DNA of 64,000 bases, from positions 62,001 through 126,000 of the forward strand of contig JADJJI010000012.1 in assembly GCA_016706565.1 (NCBI GenBank), written 5' to 3'. Origin of the DNA: Piscinibacter sp. GTDB lineage: Bacteria > Pseudomonadota > Gammaproteobacteria > Burkholderiales > Burkholderiaceae_C. Shown piece by piece: positions 27,292 to 37,977 of the stretch; within the stretch, counting starts at the first letter, position 1; each line of letters opens with the position of its first letter. Made by a program: the position numbers and the translations under genes. Below the pieces are notes generated by a model that was not told where the DNA came from, made no database searches, and saw nothing but the letters and a program-made list of their open reading frames with translations.

Positions 27292-28416
27292 TCAGTTGTT
27301 TTTCTCGTCCTTGGACATGATGTCCTGGGCCCTGAGATTCACCCCGCAGGTCGGGAACTCGTTGGTGGTGAAGAAGTTGTCGGTCAGCTCCGGGAAGTAG
27401 TTCACGCCGGCCTTGAAGTTCGGGTGCTGCGTCTGCGGGATCGGCACCGAGATCAGCTGCGGCATCACCTTGCCCTGCAGCGCGGCCACGGCGGCCTTCA
27501 TCGAGATCGCCACCAGGCCGGGCGACTGGCCCAGCGAGTTGCAGATCAGGCCGTCCTTCGCGCGCTCGGCGCACAGCTTGCGGAAGCCGTTCTCCGACTC
27601 GCCGGCCACCGGGATCATCGGGTGCTTGGCGTCGATCAGCGCGCGCACCGCGCCGGTGGAGCCGCCCTGCACGATCATGCCGTCGAACTTCTTGTGCACG
27701 GCCACGGCATCGGCCACCACCTTCTGCGCGGTGCCGTCGTCCCAGTTGCCCACCACCTCGACGATCTCGAACTTGTTGCCCGGCGCCTCGACCACCTTGC
27801 GGAAGCCGACGTGGCGGTCACGGTCGACCGAGTTGCCGGGCAGGCCACGCACCTCGAGCAGCTTGCCGGTCTTCTTCGGCAGGTGCTTGATCATCCATTC
27901 GCCGTAGGCGGTGCCCAGGCCGGTCTGGTCTTCATTGACCTGCATGACCTCTTCGCTGTCGAGCACGTTGTCGAAGGGCACCAGCACCACGCCGGCGGCG
28001 TTGGCCCGCTTGATCACCGGCGCGAAGGCCGTCGGGTTGACGGCGATGGTGATGATGGCGTCGTAGCCGGAGTTGATGAAGTTGTCGATCGAGGCGATCT
28101 GCGCGGCCACGTCAGTGCCCGTGGAGACGATCTTGAACTCCTTGATGTTGCCCTTCATTTCGGGCGTGGCCGCGTAGGCCTTGGCCATCTTGATCATCTG
28201 GATGCGCCAGGTGTTGCCGACGAAGCCGTTGGCCAGCGCGATGCGGTACGGGCCCTTCTTGGCGGGCCACTGGAAGTACTTGGTCTGGTCGGTCCAGGGC
28301 TTGAAGCAGCCAGGGTTCTCGCCCGGGCCCTTGACGACCGCCGGGCCGGCGGCCAGCGCGAGGGTGGATACCGAGAGGGCCGCGATGGCGGCGGCGATGC
28401 GGGTGTGGAACAGCAT
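27292..28416 (-). CDS. CUT2 sugar ABC transporter, periplasmic binding protein
   Basis: A 374-residue secreted protein of the periplasmic-binding-protein type 1 (RbsB-like) class. The signal peptide is AAAIAALSVSTLALAA, cleaved near residue 23. The mature protein has YRIALANGFVGNTWRIQMIK, GYDAIITIAVNPTAFAPVIK, VLVPFDNV and FDGMIVQGGSTGAVRALID, where ribose-type proteins bind the ligand. It is longer than RbsB and has an N-terminal acidic extension seen in a subgroup of unknown specificity. Start MLFHTRIAAA begins the signal peptide. It lies 65 bases downstream of the dehydratase gene, which suggests a sugar-acid or lactone ligand. Confidence 0.9.
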   Translation of the reverse strand: MLFHTRIAAAIAALSVSTLALAAGPAVVKGPGENPGCFKPWTDQTKYFQWPAKKGPYRIALANGFVGNTWRIQMIKMAKAYAATPEMKGNIKEFKIVSTGTDVAAQIASIDNFINSGYDAIITIAVNPTAFAPVIKRANAAGVVLVPFDNVLDSEEVMQVNEDQTGLGTAYGEWMIKHLPKKTGKLLEVRGLPGNSVDRDRHVGFRKVVEAPGNKFEIVEVVGNWDDGTAQKVVADAVAVHKKFDGMIVQGGSTGAVRALIDAKHPMIPVAGESENGFRKLCAERAKDGLICNSLGQSPGLVAISMKAAVAALQGKVMPQLISVPIPQTQHPNFKAGVNYFPELTDNFFTTNEFPTCGVNLRAQDIMSKDEKNN

Positions 28417-28481
28417 TCGAGTCTCCTGAGTGTTGTGGTTAGCGTCGCCTACGTTGAAATGCCCCGACGCCGGGCTCGAAA

Positions 28482-30212
28482 TCAATGGTTGTCTCTTGGC
28501 ACGAACGAGCCGCGCTTGCCGACCAGGAAATCGAGGTCGACGCCTTCGTCGGCCTGCAGCACGTGGTCGACGTAGAGCTTCCAGTAGCCGCTGGCCAGCG
28601 GCGGCGCGGGCGCCTTCCATTCGGCCAGGCGGCGCGCGAGTTCCTCGTCGCTGATGAGCAGCTGCAGGCGGCGCTTCGGCACGTCGAGCTCGATCAGGTC
28701 GCCGTTCTTCACCACCGCCAGCGGGCCGCCGGCCGCGGCCTCGGGCGCCGTGTGCAGCACCACGGTGCCGTAGGCGGTGCCGCTCATGCGCGCGTCGCTG
28801 ATGCGGACCATGTCGGTGATGCCCTTGCGCAGCACCTTGGGCGGCAGCGGCATGTTGCCCACCTCGGCCATGCCGGGGTAGCCCTTGGGGCCGCAGTTCT
28901 TCAGCACCAGCACGCAGCTCTCGTCGACGTCGAGGGCCTCGTCGTCGATGCGCTTGTGGAAGTCCTCGATGTCCTCGAACACCACGGCCCGGCCGGTGTG
29001 CACCATCAGCTTGGGCGTCGCCGCGCTCGGCTTGATGACGGCGCCGCGCGGCGCGAGGTTGCCGCGCAGCACGGCGATGCCGGCCTTGTCCTTGAAGGGC
29101 GTGGCCAGCGGCTTGATGACATCGGTGTTGAAGTTCTCGGCGCTCGCCACGTTCTCCGCCACGGTCTTGCCGCTGGCGGTGACGATGTTCGTGTGCAGCA
29201 CCGACGAAAGCTCCTTCATCACCGCGGGCAGGCCGCCGGCGTAGCAGAAGTCCTCCATCAGGTATTGGCCGCTGGGCTGCAGGTTGACGAGGCAGGGCAG
29301 TTCGCTGGCCAGCCGGTCGAAGTCGTCGATGGTGAGCTTCACGCCCACCCGGCCGGCCATCGCGATCAGGTGGATCACCGCGTTGGTCGAGCCGCCGATG
29401 GCGGCGAGTGTCTTGATGGCGTTCTCGAAGGCCTCGCGGGTGAGGATCTTCGACAGCAGCTGGTCTTCATGGACCATGTCGACGATGCGCCGGCCGGCGC
29501 TGCGCGCCAGCACGTTGCGGCGTCCGTCGACCGCCGGGTAGGCCGCGTTGCCGGGCAGGCCGACACCGAGCGCCTCGACCATGCTCGCCATCGTCGAGGC
29601 CGTACCCATGGTCATGCAATGGCCGTGGCTGCGGTGCATGCAGCTCTCGGCGTCGAAGAAGTCCGCCAGCTTCAGCGTGCCGGCGCGCACCTGCTCGCTC
29701 ATGCTCCACACGCCGGTGCCCGAGCCGAGCTCCTGGCCGCGCCACTTGCCGTTGAGCATCGGCCCGCCCGACACGCCGATGGTCGGCAGGTCGACGCTGG
29801 CCGCGCCCATGATCAGGCTGGGCGTGGTCTTGTCGCAGCCCATCAGCAGCACCACGCCGTCGACCGGGTTGCCGCGGATGCTTTCTTCCACGTCCATGCT
29901 GGCGAGGTTGCGGTAGAGCATCGCGGTGGGCCGCAGCAGCGTTTCGCCGAGCGACATGACCGGGAATTCGAGCGGGAAGCCGCCCGCCTCGTACACGCCG
30001 ATCTTCACCTGCTCGGCCAGCGTGCGGAAGTGCGAGTTGCAGGGCGTGAGTTCGCTGAAGGTGTTGCAGATGCCGATCACCGGCCGGCCGTCGAACTGGT
30101 CGTGCGGCACGCCCTTGCCCTTGACCCAGCTGCGGTAGGCAAAGCCGTCGCGGTCCTGGCGGCCGAACCACTGCTGGCTGCGCAGTTCGTGCGGTGCCTT
30201 CTTCTTCGTCAT
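28482..30212 (-). CDS. IlvD/Edd-family sugar-acid dehydratase (L-arabinonate/D-xylonate dehydratase type)
   Basis: A 576-residue iron-sulfur dehydratase that would turn an aldonate into a 2-keto-3-deoxy sugar acid. Cluster cysteines are in GICNTFSELTPCNSH, LLMGCDKTTP and HGHCMTMG. The C-terminal region has DARMSGTAYGTVVLHTAPEA with the catalytic Ser. Length and the HRSHGHC block favour the aldonate-dehydratase branch over DHAD or 6-phosphogluconate dehydratase. It lies among a lactonase, two sugar importers and a HIBADH-type dehydrogenase. The true substrate (arabonate, xylonate, fuconate or other) cannot be read from sequence. Confidence 0.9.
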   Translation of the reverse strand: MTKKKAPHELRSQQWFGRQDRDGFAYRSWVKGKGVPHDQFDGRPVIGICNTFSELTPCNSHFRTLAEQVKIGVYEAGGFPLEFPVMSLGETLLRPTAMLYRNLASMDVEESIRGNPVDGVVLLMGCDKTTPSLIMGAASVDLPTIGVSGGPMLNGKWRGQELGSGTGVWSMSEQVRAGTLKLADFFDAESCMHRSHGHCMTMGTASTMASMVEALGVGLPGNAAYPAVDGRRNVLARSAGRRIVDMVHEDQLLSKILTREAFENAIKTLAAIGGSTNAVIHLIAMAGRVGVKLTIDDFDRLASELPCLVNLQPSGQYLMEDFCYAGGLPAVMKELSSVLHTNIVTASGKTVAENVASAENFNTDVIKPLATPFKDKAGIAVLRGNLAPRGAVIKPSAATPKLMVHTGRAVVFEDIEDFHKRIDDEALDVDESCVLVLKNCGPKGYPGMAEVGNMPLPPKVLRKGITDMVRISDARMSGTAYGTVVLHTAPEAAAGGPLAVVKNGDLIELDVPKRRLQLLISDEELARRLAEWKAPAPPLASGYWKLYVDHVLQADEGVDLDFLVGKRGSFVPRDNH

Positions 30213-30226
30213 GGATGCTCCTGGGT

Positions 30227-31147
30227 TCAGCCGTTCGCCGGCGGCAGCGCGTTGATGCCGGCGACGAAGTCGGCCAGCATCGGCACGAAACGCTCACCCT
30301 GGCCGGCGGCTTCCATCGCCGCGAACAGGTTCTTCACGTCGGCCTGGATGGGGTTCACTGCGCCGAGCTCGCCGGCCATGCTGGCGAGGTAGCGCATGTC
30401 CTTGTGCGCATTGCTGATGGTGAAGCGGTGTGCGTTCTCGTCGTGGTTCAGCGACCACTGCATGAAGGTGTCGTAGAAGGGGCTGCGCATGCGCCCGGAG
30501 CCGATCACCGCATGGAACTGCTCGATCGACAGCCCGGCCTTGCGCGCGATCGCCATCGCTTCCGAATACAGCGCCGCGTAGCCCATCGCGACGAAGTTGT
30601 TGATCAGCTTCATCTTGTGGCCCAGGCTCACCGGCCCGAGGTGCACCACCTGGCCGGCCCAGCAGCGCAGCACCGGCTCGATGCGCGCGAACACTTCGGG
30701 CGCGGCGCCGACCATGGTGTCCAGCGTGCCGGCCTCGGCTTCCTTGGGTGTTCGCGACAGTGGCGCGTCGACGAAGTGCACGCCTCGGGCCTGCGCCTCG
30801 GCGGCGAGCGCCAGCGTCGACACCGGGTTGGAGGTGGAGCAGTCGATGATGATGGTGCCCGCGCGTTTGGCCGGATCGGCACCGGCGAGCAGCCCGTCGG
30901 GCCCGCGCATCAGCGCCTCGACCTGCGGCGAGCCGGTCACGCACAGGTGCACGATGTCGCAGGCCATCGCGAGCTCGCGGGCGCTGCTCGCTTCGCGCGC
31001 ACCGAGTGACTTGAGGTGCTCCACCGGCTCGCGCTTGCGGTGGCCCATGACCACCAGCGGGTAGCCCTTGGTGACCAGGTTCTTCGCCATGCCGTGGCCC
31101 ATCAGGCCCACGCCAATGAAGCCGATCACCGGCCGCACGTCGCTCAT
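30227..31147 (-). CDS. HIBADH-family beta-hydroxyacid dehydrogenase
   Basis: A 306-residue NAD(P)-dependent oxidoreductase of the 3-hydroxyisobutyrate dehydrogenase / tartronate semialdehyde reductase family. The Rossmann motif is GFIGVGLMGHGMAKNL (residues 9-24), the substrate loop reads FVDAPLSRTPKEAEAG, and the catalytic Lys is in HKMKLINNF. It differs clearly from LtnD at 36242, which belongs to the same superfamily, so the cluster has two such enzymes with separate substrates. The gene sits between the CUT1 permease (four bases upstream) and the dehydratase (14 bases downstream) and is surely in the same operon. Confidence 0.88.
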   Translation of the reverse strand: MSDVRPVIGFIGVGLMGHGMAKNLVTKGYPLVVMGHRKREPVEHLKSLGAREASSARELAMACDIVHLCVTGSPQVEALMRGPDGLLAGADPAKRAGTIIIDCSTSNPVSTLALAAEAQARGVHFVDAPLSRTPKEAEAGTLDTMVGAAPEVFARIEPVLRCWAGQVVHLGPVSLGHKMKLINNFVAMGYAALYSEAMAIARKAGLSIEQFHAVIGSGRMRSPFYDTFMQWSLNHDENAHRFTISNAHKDMRYLASMAGELGAVNPIQADVKNLFAAMEAAGQGERFVPMLADFVAGINALPPANG

Positions 31148-31151
31148 GGCA

Positions 31152-32024
31152 TCACTCCTTCACCGAGCCGGTCATGCCCGAGACGTAGTGCTCGACGAAG
31201 AACGAGTACACGAAGGCCACCGGCAGCGAGCCGAGCAGTGCGCCGGCCATCAGCGGGCCCCAGTGATAGACGTCGCCTTCGACCAGCTCGGTGACCACGC
31301 CCACCGGCACCGTCTTGTTCTCCGACGACGACACGAAGGTCAGCGCGTAGATGAACTCGTTCCAGCTCAGCGTGAAGGCGAAGATGCCCGCCGAGATCAG
31401 CCCCGGCACCGCCAGCGGCAGCACGATCTTGATGAGGATCTGCCAGCGGCTGGCGCCGTCGATCAGCGCGCACTCTTCCAGCTCGTAGGGGATGGAGCGG
31501 AAGTAGCCCATCAGCAGCCAGGTGCAGAACGGGATCAGGAAGGTCGGGTAGGTGAGGATCAGCGCCCAGCGCGAGTCGAACAGCCCCAGCTTGACGACGA
31601 TCGCCGCCAGCGGGATGAACAGGATCGAGGGCGGCACCAGGTAGGCCAGGAAGATCGCGCCGCCGGCCGGCTTGGCGCCCTGGAAGCGCAGCCGCTCGAT
31701 CGCGTAGGCCGCCATCACCGAGGCCACCAGCGACAGCGCGGTGGACACCACCGACACCACCACCGTGTTCCACAGCCAGGCCGGGTACTCGGTCTTGAAC
31801 AGCAGCTTCTCGAAGTGCGCCAGCGTCGGCTGGATGATCCAGAACGGGTTGCCGTCGCGCGACAGCAGTTCGGCGTCGGGCTTCAGCGAAGTGACCACCA
31901 TCCAGTAGAACGGGAACAGCAGCACGAACACGAAGATGCCGATCGGGATGTACATCGTCACCCAGCGGCGCGGCACGGACTGCAGGTAGTCCATGCCGAC
32001 GATGTCGTCGTTCGGATTGCTCAT
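31152..32024 (-). CDS. CUT1 sugar ABC transporter permease, MalG type
   Basis: A 290-residue inner-membrane protein with six helices. The cytoplasmic EAA loop reads EECALIDGASRWQILIKIVL PLAVPG (split here for length), which docks on the ATPase. The N-terminal periplasmic part MVVTSLKPDAELLSRDGNPF and the ending SGMTGSVKE are typical of UgpE/MalG-like subunits; the last residues match the usual GLTAGAVKG-type tail. It works with the MalF-type permease at 32035, the Tat-exported binding protein at 32940 and the ATPase at 34318. Substrate unknown but probably a sugar or sugar acid. Confidence 0.92.
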   Translation of the reverse strand: MSNPNDDIVGMDYLQSVPRRWVTMYIPIGIFVFVLLFPFYWMVVTSLKPDAELLSRDGNPFWIIQPTLAHFEKLLFKTEYPAWLWNTVVVSVVSTALSLVASVMAAYAIERLRFQGAKPAGGAIFLAYLVPPSILFIPLAAIVVKLGLFDSRWALILTYPTFLIPFCTWLLMGYFRSIPYELEECALIDGASRWQILIKIVLPLAVPGLISAGIFAFTLSWNEFIYALTFVSSSENKTVPVGVVTELVEGDVYHWGPLMAGALLGSLPVAFVYSFFVEHYVSGMTGSVKE

Positions 32025-32034
32025 GTGGAAAGAC

Positions 32035-32940
32035 TCACTTGTCGCCGCCTTGCTGCCAGGCGCGGCGCTGCAGCCCGAAGTAGCTGAACATGATGGCGGC
32101 CAGCAGGAAGGGCACCATCAGCGTGGCGATGGCCGCGCCCTCGGCGAGCGCGCCACCGGAGATCGCGCGCTGGAAGGCCAGCGTGGCCATCAGGTGGGTG
32201 GCGTTCAGCGGGCCGCCGCGCGTGAGCACGTAGATCAGCTGGAAGTCGGTGAAGGTGAACAGCACCGAGAAGGTCATCACCACCGCGATGATCGGCGACA
32301 GCAGCGGCATCGTCACGTGGCGGAATTGCTGCCACGGCGTGGCGCCGTCCAGTGCCGAAGCCTCGTAGTACGAGGGCGAGATGGTCTGCAGCCCGGCCAG
32401 CAGCGAGATCGCCACGAACGGGATGCCGCGCCAGACGTTGGCGACGATGGTCGACAGCCGCGCGTTCCACGGGTCGCCGAGGAAGTCGATGTAGGCGTCG
32501 ATCCAGCCCAGCTTCATCAGCACCCAGCTGATCACCGAGAACTGCGAGTCGTAGATCCACCAGAACGCGATCGCCGACAGGGCGGTCGGCACGATCCACG
32601 GCAGCAGCACCACGGCGCGGAAGAAGGACTTGAAGGGCAGGTTCTTGTTGAGCAGGATGGCCAGCCACAGGCCGAGCACGAACTTGAGGATGCTCGCGAC
32701 CACGGTGTAGAAGAGGGTGTTGAACAGCGCCAGCCGCGTCACGCTGTCTCCCATCAGGAACGAGAAGTTCTCCAGCCCGATCCACTCGCCCGCGCGGCCG
32801 ATCTTGGCGTCGGTGAACCCGAGCCAGGTGCCCAGCCCGAGCGGGTAGGTCAGGAACAGCAGCAACAGCACTGCGGCGGGCATCATGAATGCCCACCCCA
32901 GCGCGTTGCGGTTGTTCTGGAAGCGTTCCAGGAAGTTCAT
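32035..32940 (-). CDS. CUT1 sugar ABC transporter permease, MalF type
   Basis: A 301-residue permease with about six helices. The EAA loop is YYEASALDGATPWQQFRHVT. LPFKSFFRAVVLLPWIVPTA and FTDFQLIYVLTRGGPLNAT are UgpA/MalF-type blocks. The ATG overlaps the stop of the binding-protein gene by one base (TGATG), and the MalG-type gene follows after ten bases, so translation is likely coupled. Long in-frame open sequence upstream overlaps the binding-protein gene and is not part of this gene. Confidence 0.92.
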   Translation of the reverse strand: MNFLERFQNNRNALGWAFMMPAAVLLLLFLTYPLGLGTWLGFTDAKIGRAGEWIGLENFSFLMGDSVTRLALFNTLFYTVVASILKFVLGLWLAILLNKNLPFKSFFRAVVLLPWIVPTALSAIAFWWIYDSQFSVISWVLMKLGWIDAYIDFLGDPWNARLSTIVANVWRGIPFVAISLLAGLQTISPSYYEASALDGATPWQQFRHVTMPLLSPIIAVVMTFSVLFTFTDFQLIYVLTRGGPLNATHLMATLAFQRAISGGALAEGAAIATLMVPFLLAAIMFSYFGLQRRAWQQGGDK

Positions 32941-34250
32941 CAGACTTTGTAGTAACGCTCGGCGCGCTTCTGCGCCCGTTCGGCGGCTTCCTTGGGCGTC
33001 TTCGAACCACTGGCGGCCTCGGCCACCATGTTGACGACGATGAAGTCGGCGCCGGCACCGGCCGAGGCGTAGCCCAGCTTGCCCGCATACCCGGCCGGCC
33101 GCATGTTCTTCACGCAGTCGCGGTAGGCGGTGTGCTTCGGGTCGGAGGTCCAGATCTCCGTCTTCGAGTAGGCATCGAGCGGGTGGGCGATGTAGCCGCC
33201 GGCCGCCGTCAGCCACGGGTCGAACTGCTCCTTCTCCATCATGAAGCGCAGGAACTCCTTGGCCGCCTGCGGGTACTTCGTGTACTTCATGATCATCTGG
33301 TTGAAGAACAGGTGCGACTCGGTCGGCACCCCCACCGGCCCGATCGGATAGGGCGCGTGGTGGATGTCCTCCTTCATCGCCATGATCTTCTCGTCCTTCG
33401 AGTTCTTGGCGGCGTAGTAGATCGAGATGCCGTTGTTGGTCAGGCTGACCTGGCCGTCGAGGAAGGCCTTGTTGTTGTTCGGGTCCAGCCACGACAGCGT
33501 GCCCGGTGCGAACGTGGCGTACATCTCCTTGGCGTACTCCAGCGCCTTGAGCGTCTCGGGGCTGTCGATCACGACCTTGTTGTCCTTGTCGACCAGCTTG
33601 CCGCCGTGCGACCAGAGCAGCCAGTTGCACCACAGGCCGTCGCCGGTGGCGTTGCCCAGCGCGAAGCCGGCGGGCGTGCCCTTCTCCTTCATGGCCTGCA
33701 GCAGCTTGAGGAAGCCTGCTGTGTCCTTCGGCACGCCGTCGAAGCCGGCGGCCTTCACATGGCTCTGGCGGTACACCAGCATCGCGCCGGCGGCGCCGAG
33801 CGCCACGCCGATCCACCTCTTGCCGTCGGGCTTGAGGTAGGCCTCGCAGGCCGGGTACCAGCCGCCGTACTTCTTGCCCAGGTACTCGCACAGGTCGGTG
33901 ACGTCGAGCAGCTTCTCGGGGTAGAGGTTGGCGTCGTCGTTGGTCGACAGGATGATGTCCGGGCCGGCGCCGGTGTTGGCGGCCACCGCGGCCTTCGGGC
34001 GCACGTCTTCCCAGCCTTCGTTGTCGACGCGCACCTCGACGCCGGTCTTGGCGGTGAAGGCGGCGACGTTCTTCATGTACTGGTCGATGTCGCCCTGCAC
34101 GAAGCGGCTCCAGCGCAGCACGCGCAGCTTGGCGCCCTTCTCGGGCTTGTAGGCCGGTGCGGATTGCGCATGCACGGACGGTGCAAAGACGGCGCCGGCG
34201 GCCACGCCGGCGGTGCCTTCGAGGAAGCGGCGGCGGTTGAAGTTGTCCAT
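32940..34250 (-). CDS. CUT1 sugar ABC transporter, Tat-exported binding protein
   Basis: A 436-residue extracellular solute-binding protein family 1 member. The N-terminus NRRRFLEGTAGVAAGAVFAP is a twin-arginine (Tat) signal, so it is exported folded, which is less usual for sugar-binding proteins but common in Burkholderiales. The mature part has LRVLRWSRFVQGDIDQYMKN, GAGPDIILSTNDDANLYPEK and later SHLFFNQMIMKYTKYPQAAK, all normal in this fold. C-terminal end ERAQKRAERYYKV resembles other family members. First transport gene after the ATPase in the minus-strand operon. Confidence 0.92.
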   Translation of the reverse strand: MDNFNRRRFLEGTAGVAAGAVFAPSVHAQSAPAYKPEKGAKLRVLRWSRFVQGDIDQYMKNVAAFTAKTGVEVRVDNEGWEDVRPKAAVAANTGAGPDIILSTNDDANLYPEKLLDVTDLCEYLGKKYGGWYPACEAYLKPDGKRWIGVALGAAGAMLVYRQSHVKAAGFDGVPKDTAGFLKLLQAMKEKGTPAGFALGNATGDGLWCNWLLWSHGGKLVDKDNKVVIDSPETLKALEYAKEMYATFAPGTLSWLDPNNNKAFLDGQVSLTNNGISIYYAAKNSKDEKIMAMKEDIHHAPYPIGPVGVPTESHLFFNQMIMKYTKYPQAAKEFLRFMMEKEQFDPWLTAAGGYIAHPLDAYSKTEIWTSDPKHTAYRDCVKNMRPAGYAGKLGYASAGAGADFIVVNMVAEAASGSKTPKEAAERAQKRAERYYKV

Positions 34251-34317
34251 TGCGTGAGTCTCCTTGCTCTTCGGTTGCGGTGCGTCGTGGGCACCTGGGG
34301 GTGAATCCGGATCCGGG

Positions 34318-35391
<1,074 letters not shown>

Positions 35392-35447
35392 GCCTGTTGC
35401 CCTTGGGTCTGTGCTGTTGAACCTGGGCAAAGTTGTATGATAACCTG
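35392..35447. promoter_or_regulatory. Divergent control region between the transporter operon and gntR
   Basis: The 56-base gap holds GTTGTATGATAAC at 35432-35444, an imperfect dyad with GTT/AAC ends, directly before the regulator's first good ATG. TATGAT at 35436-35441 is a fair -10 box for gntR, whose start would be nearly leaderless. Such A/T-rich dyads in GC-rich DNA are typical FadR-type operators, so the regulator probably controls itself and the divergent operon here. Confidence 0.5.
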
Positions 35448-36245
35448 ATGACCATGTCAATCGGTCCCGTCCCGGTCAGTGCTTCCACGGTGCCAGGTGG
35501 CGGCCGCCTGGTCGCCGAGCGGCTGTCGGACCGGCTCGCTGCGCTGCTCTCGGCGCAGCTCGAAGGCGGCACGCTGCGGCCTGGCGACCGGCTGCCCAGC
35601 GAGCAGCAGATCGCGGTGTCGCACGGTGTCTCGCGCACCGTCGTGCGCGAGGCGGTGCACCAGCTCAAGTCGCGCGGCCTGCTGCTGTCGCGCCAGGGTT
35701 CGGGCGTGTACGTGGCCGAGCCCGCGATCAACCAGCCGCTGGCCTTCGACCCCACGGTGCTCGATTCGGTGGACGCGGTGGTCCACGTGGTCGAGGTGCG
35801 GCGCGTGCTCGAGGGCGAGATCGCCGCGATGGCCGCGCAACGCGCCACGCGCGCGCAGATCGCCGCCATCAAGCGGGCGCTGGCCGCGATCGACACCGCC
35901 GAGGCCGAAGGCCGCGACGGCGTCGACGAAGACCTGGCCTTCCACCGCGCCATCGGCGAGGCCACCGGCAACCCGCAGTTCAGCCTGCTGCTCGGCTTCT
36001 TCGAGCAGTATTTGCGCGAGGGCATGCGCATCACCCGGGGCAACGAGGCCCGCCGGAAGGACTTCATGGAACAGGTGCGCAACGAGCATCGCCTGATCGT
36101 CGACGCGATCTCGCGCCACGACGCCGCCGCGGCGCGGCGCTGCGCCACGCGGCACATCCAGCATGGTGAGCGCCGGCTCGAGCTCGGCGGCGTGATCGTG
36201 CGGCAGCGTGCCGCGAGCAGCAGCACGCGCGGGGTCAGCAGGTGA
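35448..36245 (+). CDS. GntR-family regulator, FadR/FCD subfamily
   Basis: A 265-residue repressor. The N-terminal winged helix-turn-helix spans about residues 20-85 (LAALLSAQLEGGTLRPGDRL, SRTVVREAVHQLKSRGLLLS, RQGSGVYVAE). The C-terminal FCD ligand domain has DEDLAFHRAIGEATGNP and HRLIVDAISRHD with His/Asp residues that bind a metal plus an acid ligand. Such regulators usually bind the pathway's sugar acid. Start candidates are ATG at 35448 or 35454. Its stop overlaps the GTG start of ltnD (GTGA), making it the first gene of the plus-strand catabolic operon. Confidence 0.9.
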   Translation: MTMSIGPVPVSASTVPGGGRLVAERLSDRLAALLSAQLEGGTLRPGDRLPSEQQIAVSHGVSRTVVREAVHQLKSRGLLLSRQGSGVYVAEPAINQPLAFDPTVLDSVDAVVHVVEVRRVLEGEIAAMAAQRATRAQIAAIKRALAAIDTAEAEGRDGVDEDLAFHRAIGEATGNPQFSLLLGFFEQYLREGMRITRGNEARRKDFMEQVRNEHRLIVDAISRHDAAAARRCATRHIQHGERRLELGGVIVRQRAASSSTRGVSR

Positions 36246-37159
36246 GCGCGCCTGGACTGGTGCTCGGCGTCGTCGGCCTGGGCTCGATGGGCTACGGCGC
36301 GGCCGTGTCGGCGATGAAGCGCGGCGTGGCCACCTGGGGCCTGGACATGACCGAGGCGGCGCGCACGCGCTTCGCCGCCGCCGGCGGGCAGCTCGCCGAG
36401 TCCTTGGCCGACCTGGCTTCGCGCTGCGACGTGGTGCAGGTGCTGGTGGTCAACGCCGCGCAGACCGAGGCGGTGCTGTTCGGCGCGAATGGCGAGAAGG
36501 GGCTGGACACGCTGCTGCGCCGCGGTGCGGTGGTGATCGCCTCGGCCACGGTCGACCCGGCGCTGCCGCCGTTGTGGGAGTCGCGTCTTGCACAACACGG
36601 CATCCACCTGATCGACGGCCCGGTGTCGGGCGGCGCGAAGAAGGCGGCCGACGGGCAGATGACGGTGATGGCCTCCGGCAAACCCGAGGCCTTCGCGGTC
36701 GCGGGCGCGGCGCTCGACGCGATCGCCGGCAAGGTCTATCGCCTGGGCGACCACGCAGGCGTGGGCTCGACGGTGAAGATGGTCAACCAGCACCTGGCCG
36801 GCGTGCACATCGCCACCGCCTGCGAGGCGATGGCGCTGGGCATACGCGCCGGGGCCGACCCGAAGCAGCTCTACGAGGTGATCTGCAACTCCGCCGGCAT
36901 GAGCTGGATGTTCCAGAACCGCGTGCCGCACATCCTCGACGGCGACTACACGCCGCTGTCGAGCGTGAACATCTTCGTCAAGGACCTGGGCATCGTGCTC
37001 GACGCGGCGCGCAAGCTGGCCTTCCCGCTGCCGCTGGCGGCGGCGGCGCACCAGCTCTACCTCGCCACGGCCGCGGCCGGCCACGGCAACGAGGACGACG
37101 CGGCGGTGGTCAAGTTCTACGCCGAGCTCGCTGGCCTCGAACTGCCCGCCAAGACCTGA
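36242..37159 (+). CDS. ltnD: L-threonate dehydrogenase
   Basis: A 305-residue NAD-dependent beta-hydroxyacid dehydrogenase. The Rossmann motif [16 protein letters not shown] is near residue 10, the substrate loop reads [20 protein letters not shown], and the catalytic Lys is in [13 protein letters not shown]. This matches the LtnD group that oxidises L-threonate to 2-oxo-tetronate. The next genes, otnI and denD, belong to the same described pathway, which makes the assignment firm. Starts with GTG overlapping the gntR stop. An otnK or otnC gene does not follow. Confidence 0.86.
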   Translation: MSAPGLVLGVVGLGSMGYGAAVSAMKRGVATWGLDMTEAARTRFAAAGGQLAESLADLASRCDVVQVLVVNAAQTEAVLFGANGEKGLDTLLRRGAVVIASATVDPALPPLWESRLAQHGIHLIDGPVSGGAKKAADGQMTVMASGKPEAFAVAGAALDAIAGKVYRLGDHAGVGSTVKMVNQHLAGVHIATACEAMALGIRAGADPKQLYEVICNSAGMSWMFQNRVPHILDGDYTPLSSVNIFVKDLGIVLDAARKLAFPLPLAAAAHQLYLATAAAGHGNEDDAAVVKFYAELAGLELPAKT

Positions 37160-37187
37160 CCCGACGGCCGAGAGAAGGGAGACGAGC

Positions 37188-37973
37188 ATGCCGCGCTTCG
37201 CCGCCAACCTGTCGATGATGTACGGCGAACACGCCTTTCTCGACCGCTTCGCCGCGGCCCGGGCCGATGGCTTCGACGCCGTCGAGTACCTGTTCCCCTA
37301 TGAATTCCCGGCGGGCGAGATCGCCAAGCGCCTGGCCGACCACGGCCTGCAGCAGGCCTTGTTCAACGCGCCGCCCGGCGACTGGGCCGCCGGCGAGCGC
37401 GGCCTGGCCTGCCTGCCCGGGCGCGGCGAGGAGTTCCGCAGCGGCGTGCTCAAGGCGATCGAGTACGCCCACGCCTTGCGCTGCCCGCGCGTGCACCTGA
37501 TGGCCGGGCTGCTGCCCAAGGGCCACGACCGTTCGTCGCTGCGCGACACCTATGTCGAGAACCTCGCCTGGGCGGCCGAGCAGGACCGCGGCATCGACTT
37601 CCTGATCGAGCCGATCAACACGCGCGACATCCCCGGCTTCTTCCTGAACCGGCAGGACCACGCGCACGAGATCGTCCATGTCGCCGACGCATCGAACCTG
37701 AAGGTGCAGATGGACCTGTACCACTGCCAGATCGTCGAGGGCGACCTGGCCATGAAGATCCGCCAGTACCTGCCCACCGGCCGCGTCGGCCACCTGCAGA
37801 TCGCCGGCGTTCCCGAGCGCCACGAGCCCGACCTGGGCGAGCTGAACTACCCCTATCTCTTCGCGCTGATCGACTCGCTGGGCTACACCGGCGTGATCGG
37901 CGCCGAATACCGGCCGCGTGCCGCCACCTCGGCCGGACTCGGCTGGTTCCAACCGTACAAGAAGGATCGATAA
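37188..37973 (+). CDS. otnI: 2-oxo-tetronate isomerase
   Basis: A 261-residue TIM-barrel protein of the hydroxypyruvate isomerase family. Family motifs are [20 protein letters not shown] at the start, [37 protein letters not shown] (metal Glu) and [14 protein letters not shown]; the second metal Glu is in GAEYRPRA. OtnI interconverts 2-oxo- and 3-oxo-tetronate, between LtnD/DenD and OtnK. It lies 28 bases after ltnD, with a GGAGACGAGC-type ribosome site. A hydroxypyruvate isomerase role is the main alternative. Confidence 0.87.
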   Translation: MPRFAANLSMMYGEHAFLDRFAAARADGFDAVEYLFPYEFPAGEIAKRLADHGLQQALFNAPPGDWAAGERGLACLPGRGEEFRSGVLKAIEYAHALRCPRVHLMAGLLPKGHDRSSLRDTYVENLAWAAEQDRGIDFLIEPINTRDIPGFFLNRQDHAHEIVHVADASNLKVQMDLYHCQIVEGDLAMKIRQYLPTGRVGHLQIAGVPERHEPDLGELNYPYLFALIDSLGYTGVIGAEYRPRAATSAGLGWFQPYKKDR

Positions 37974-37977
37974 AGCG

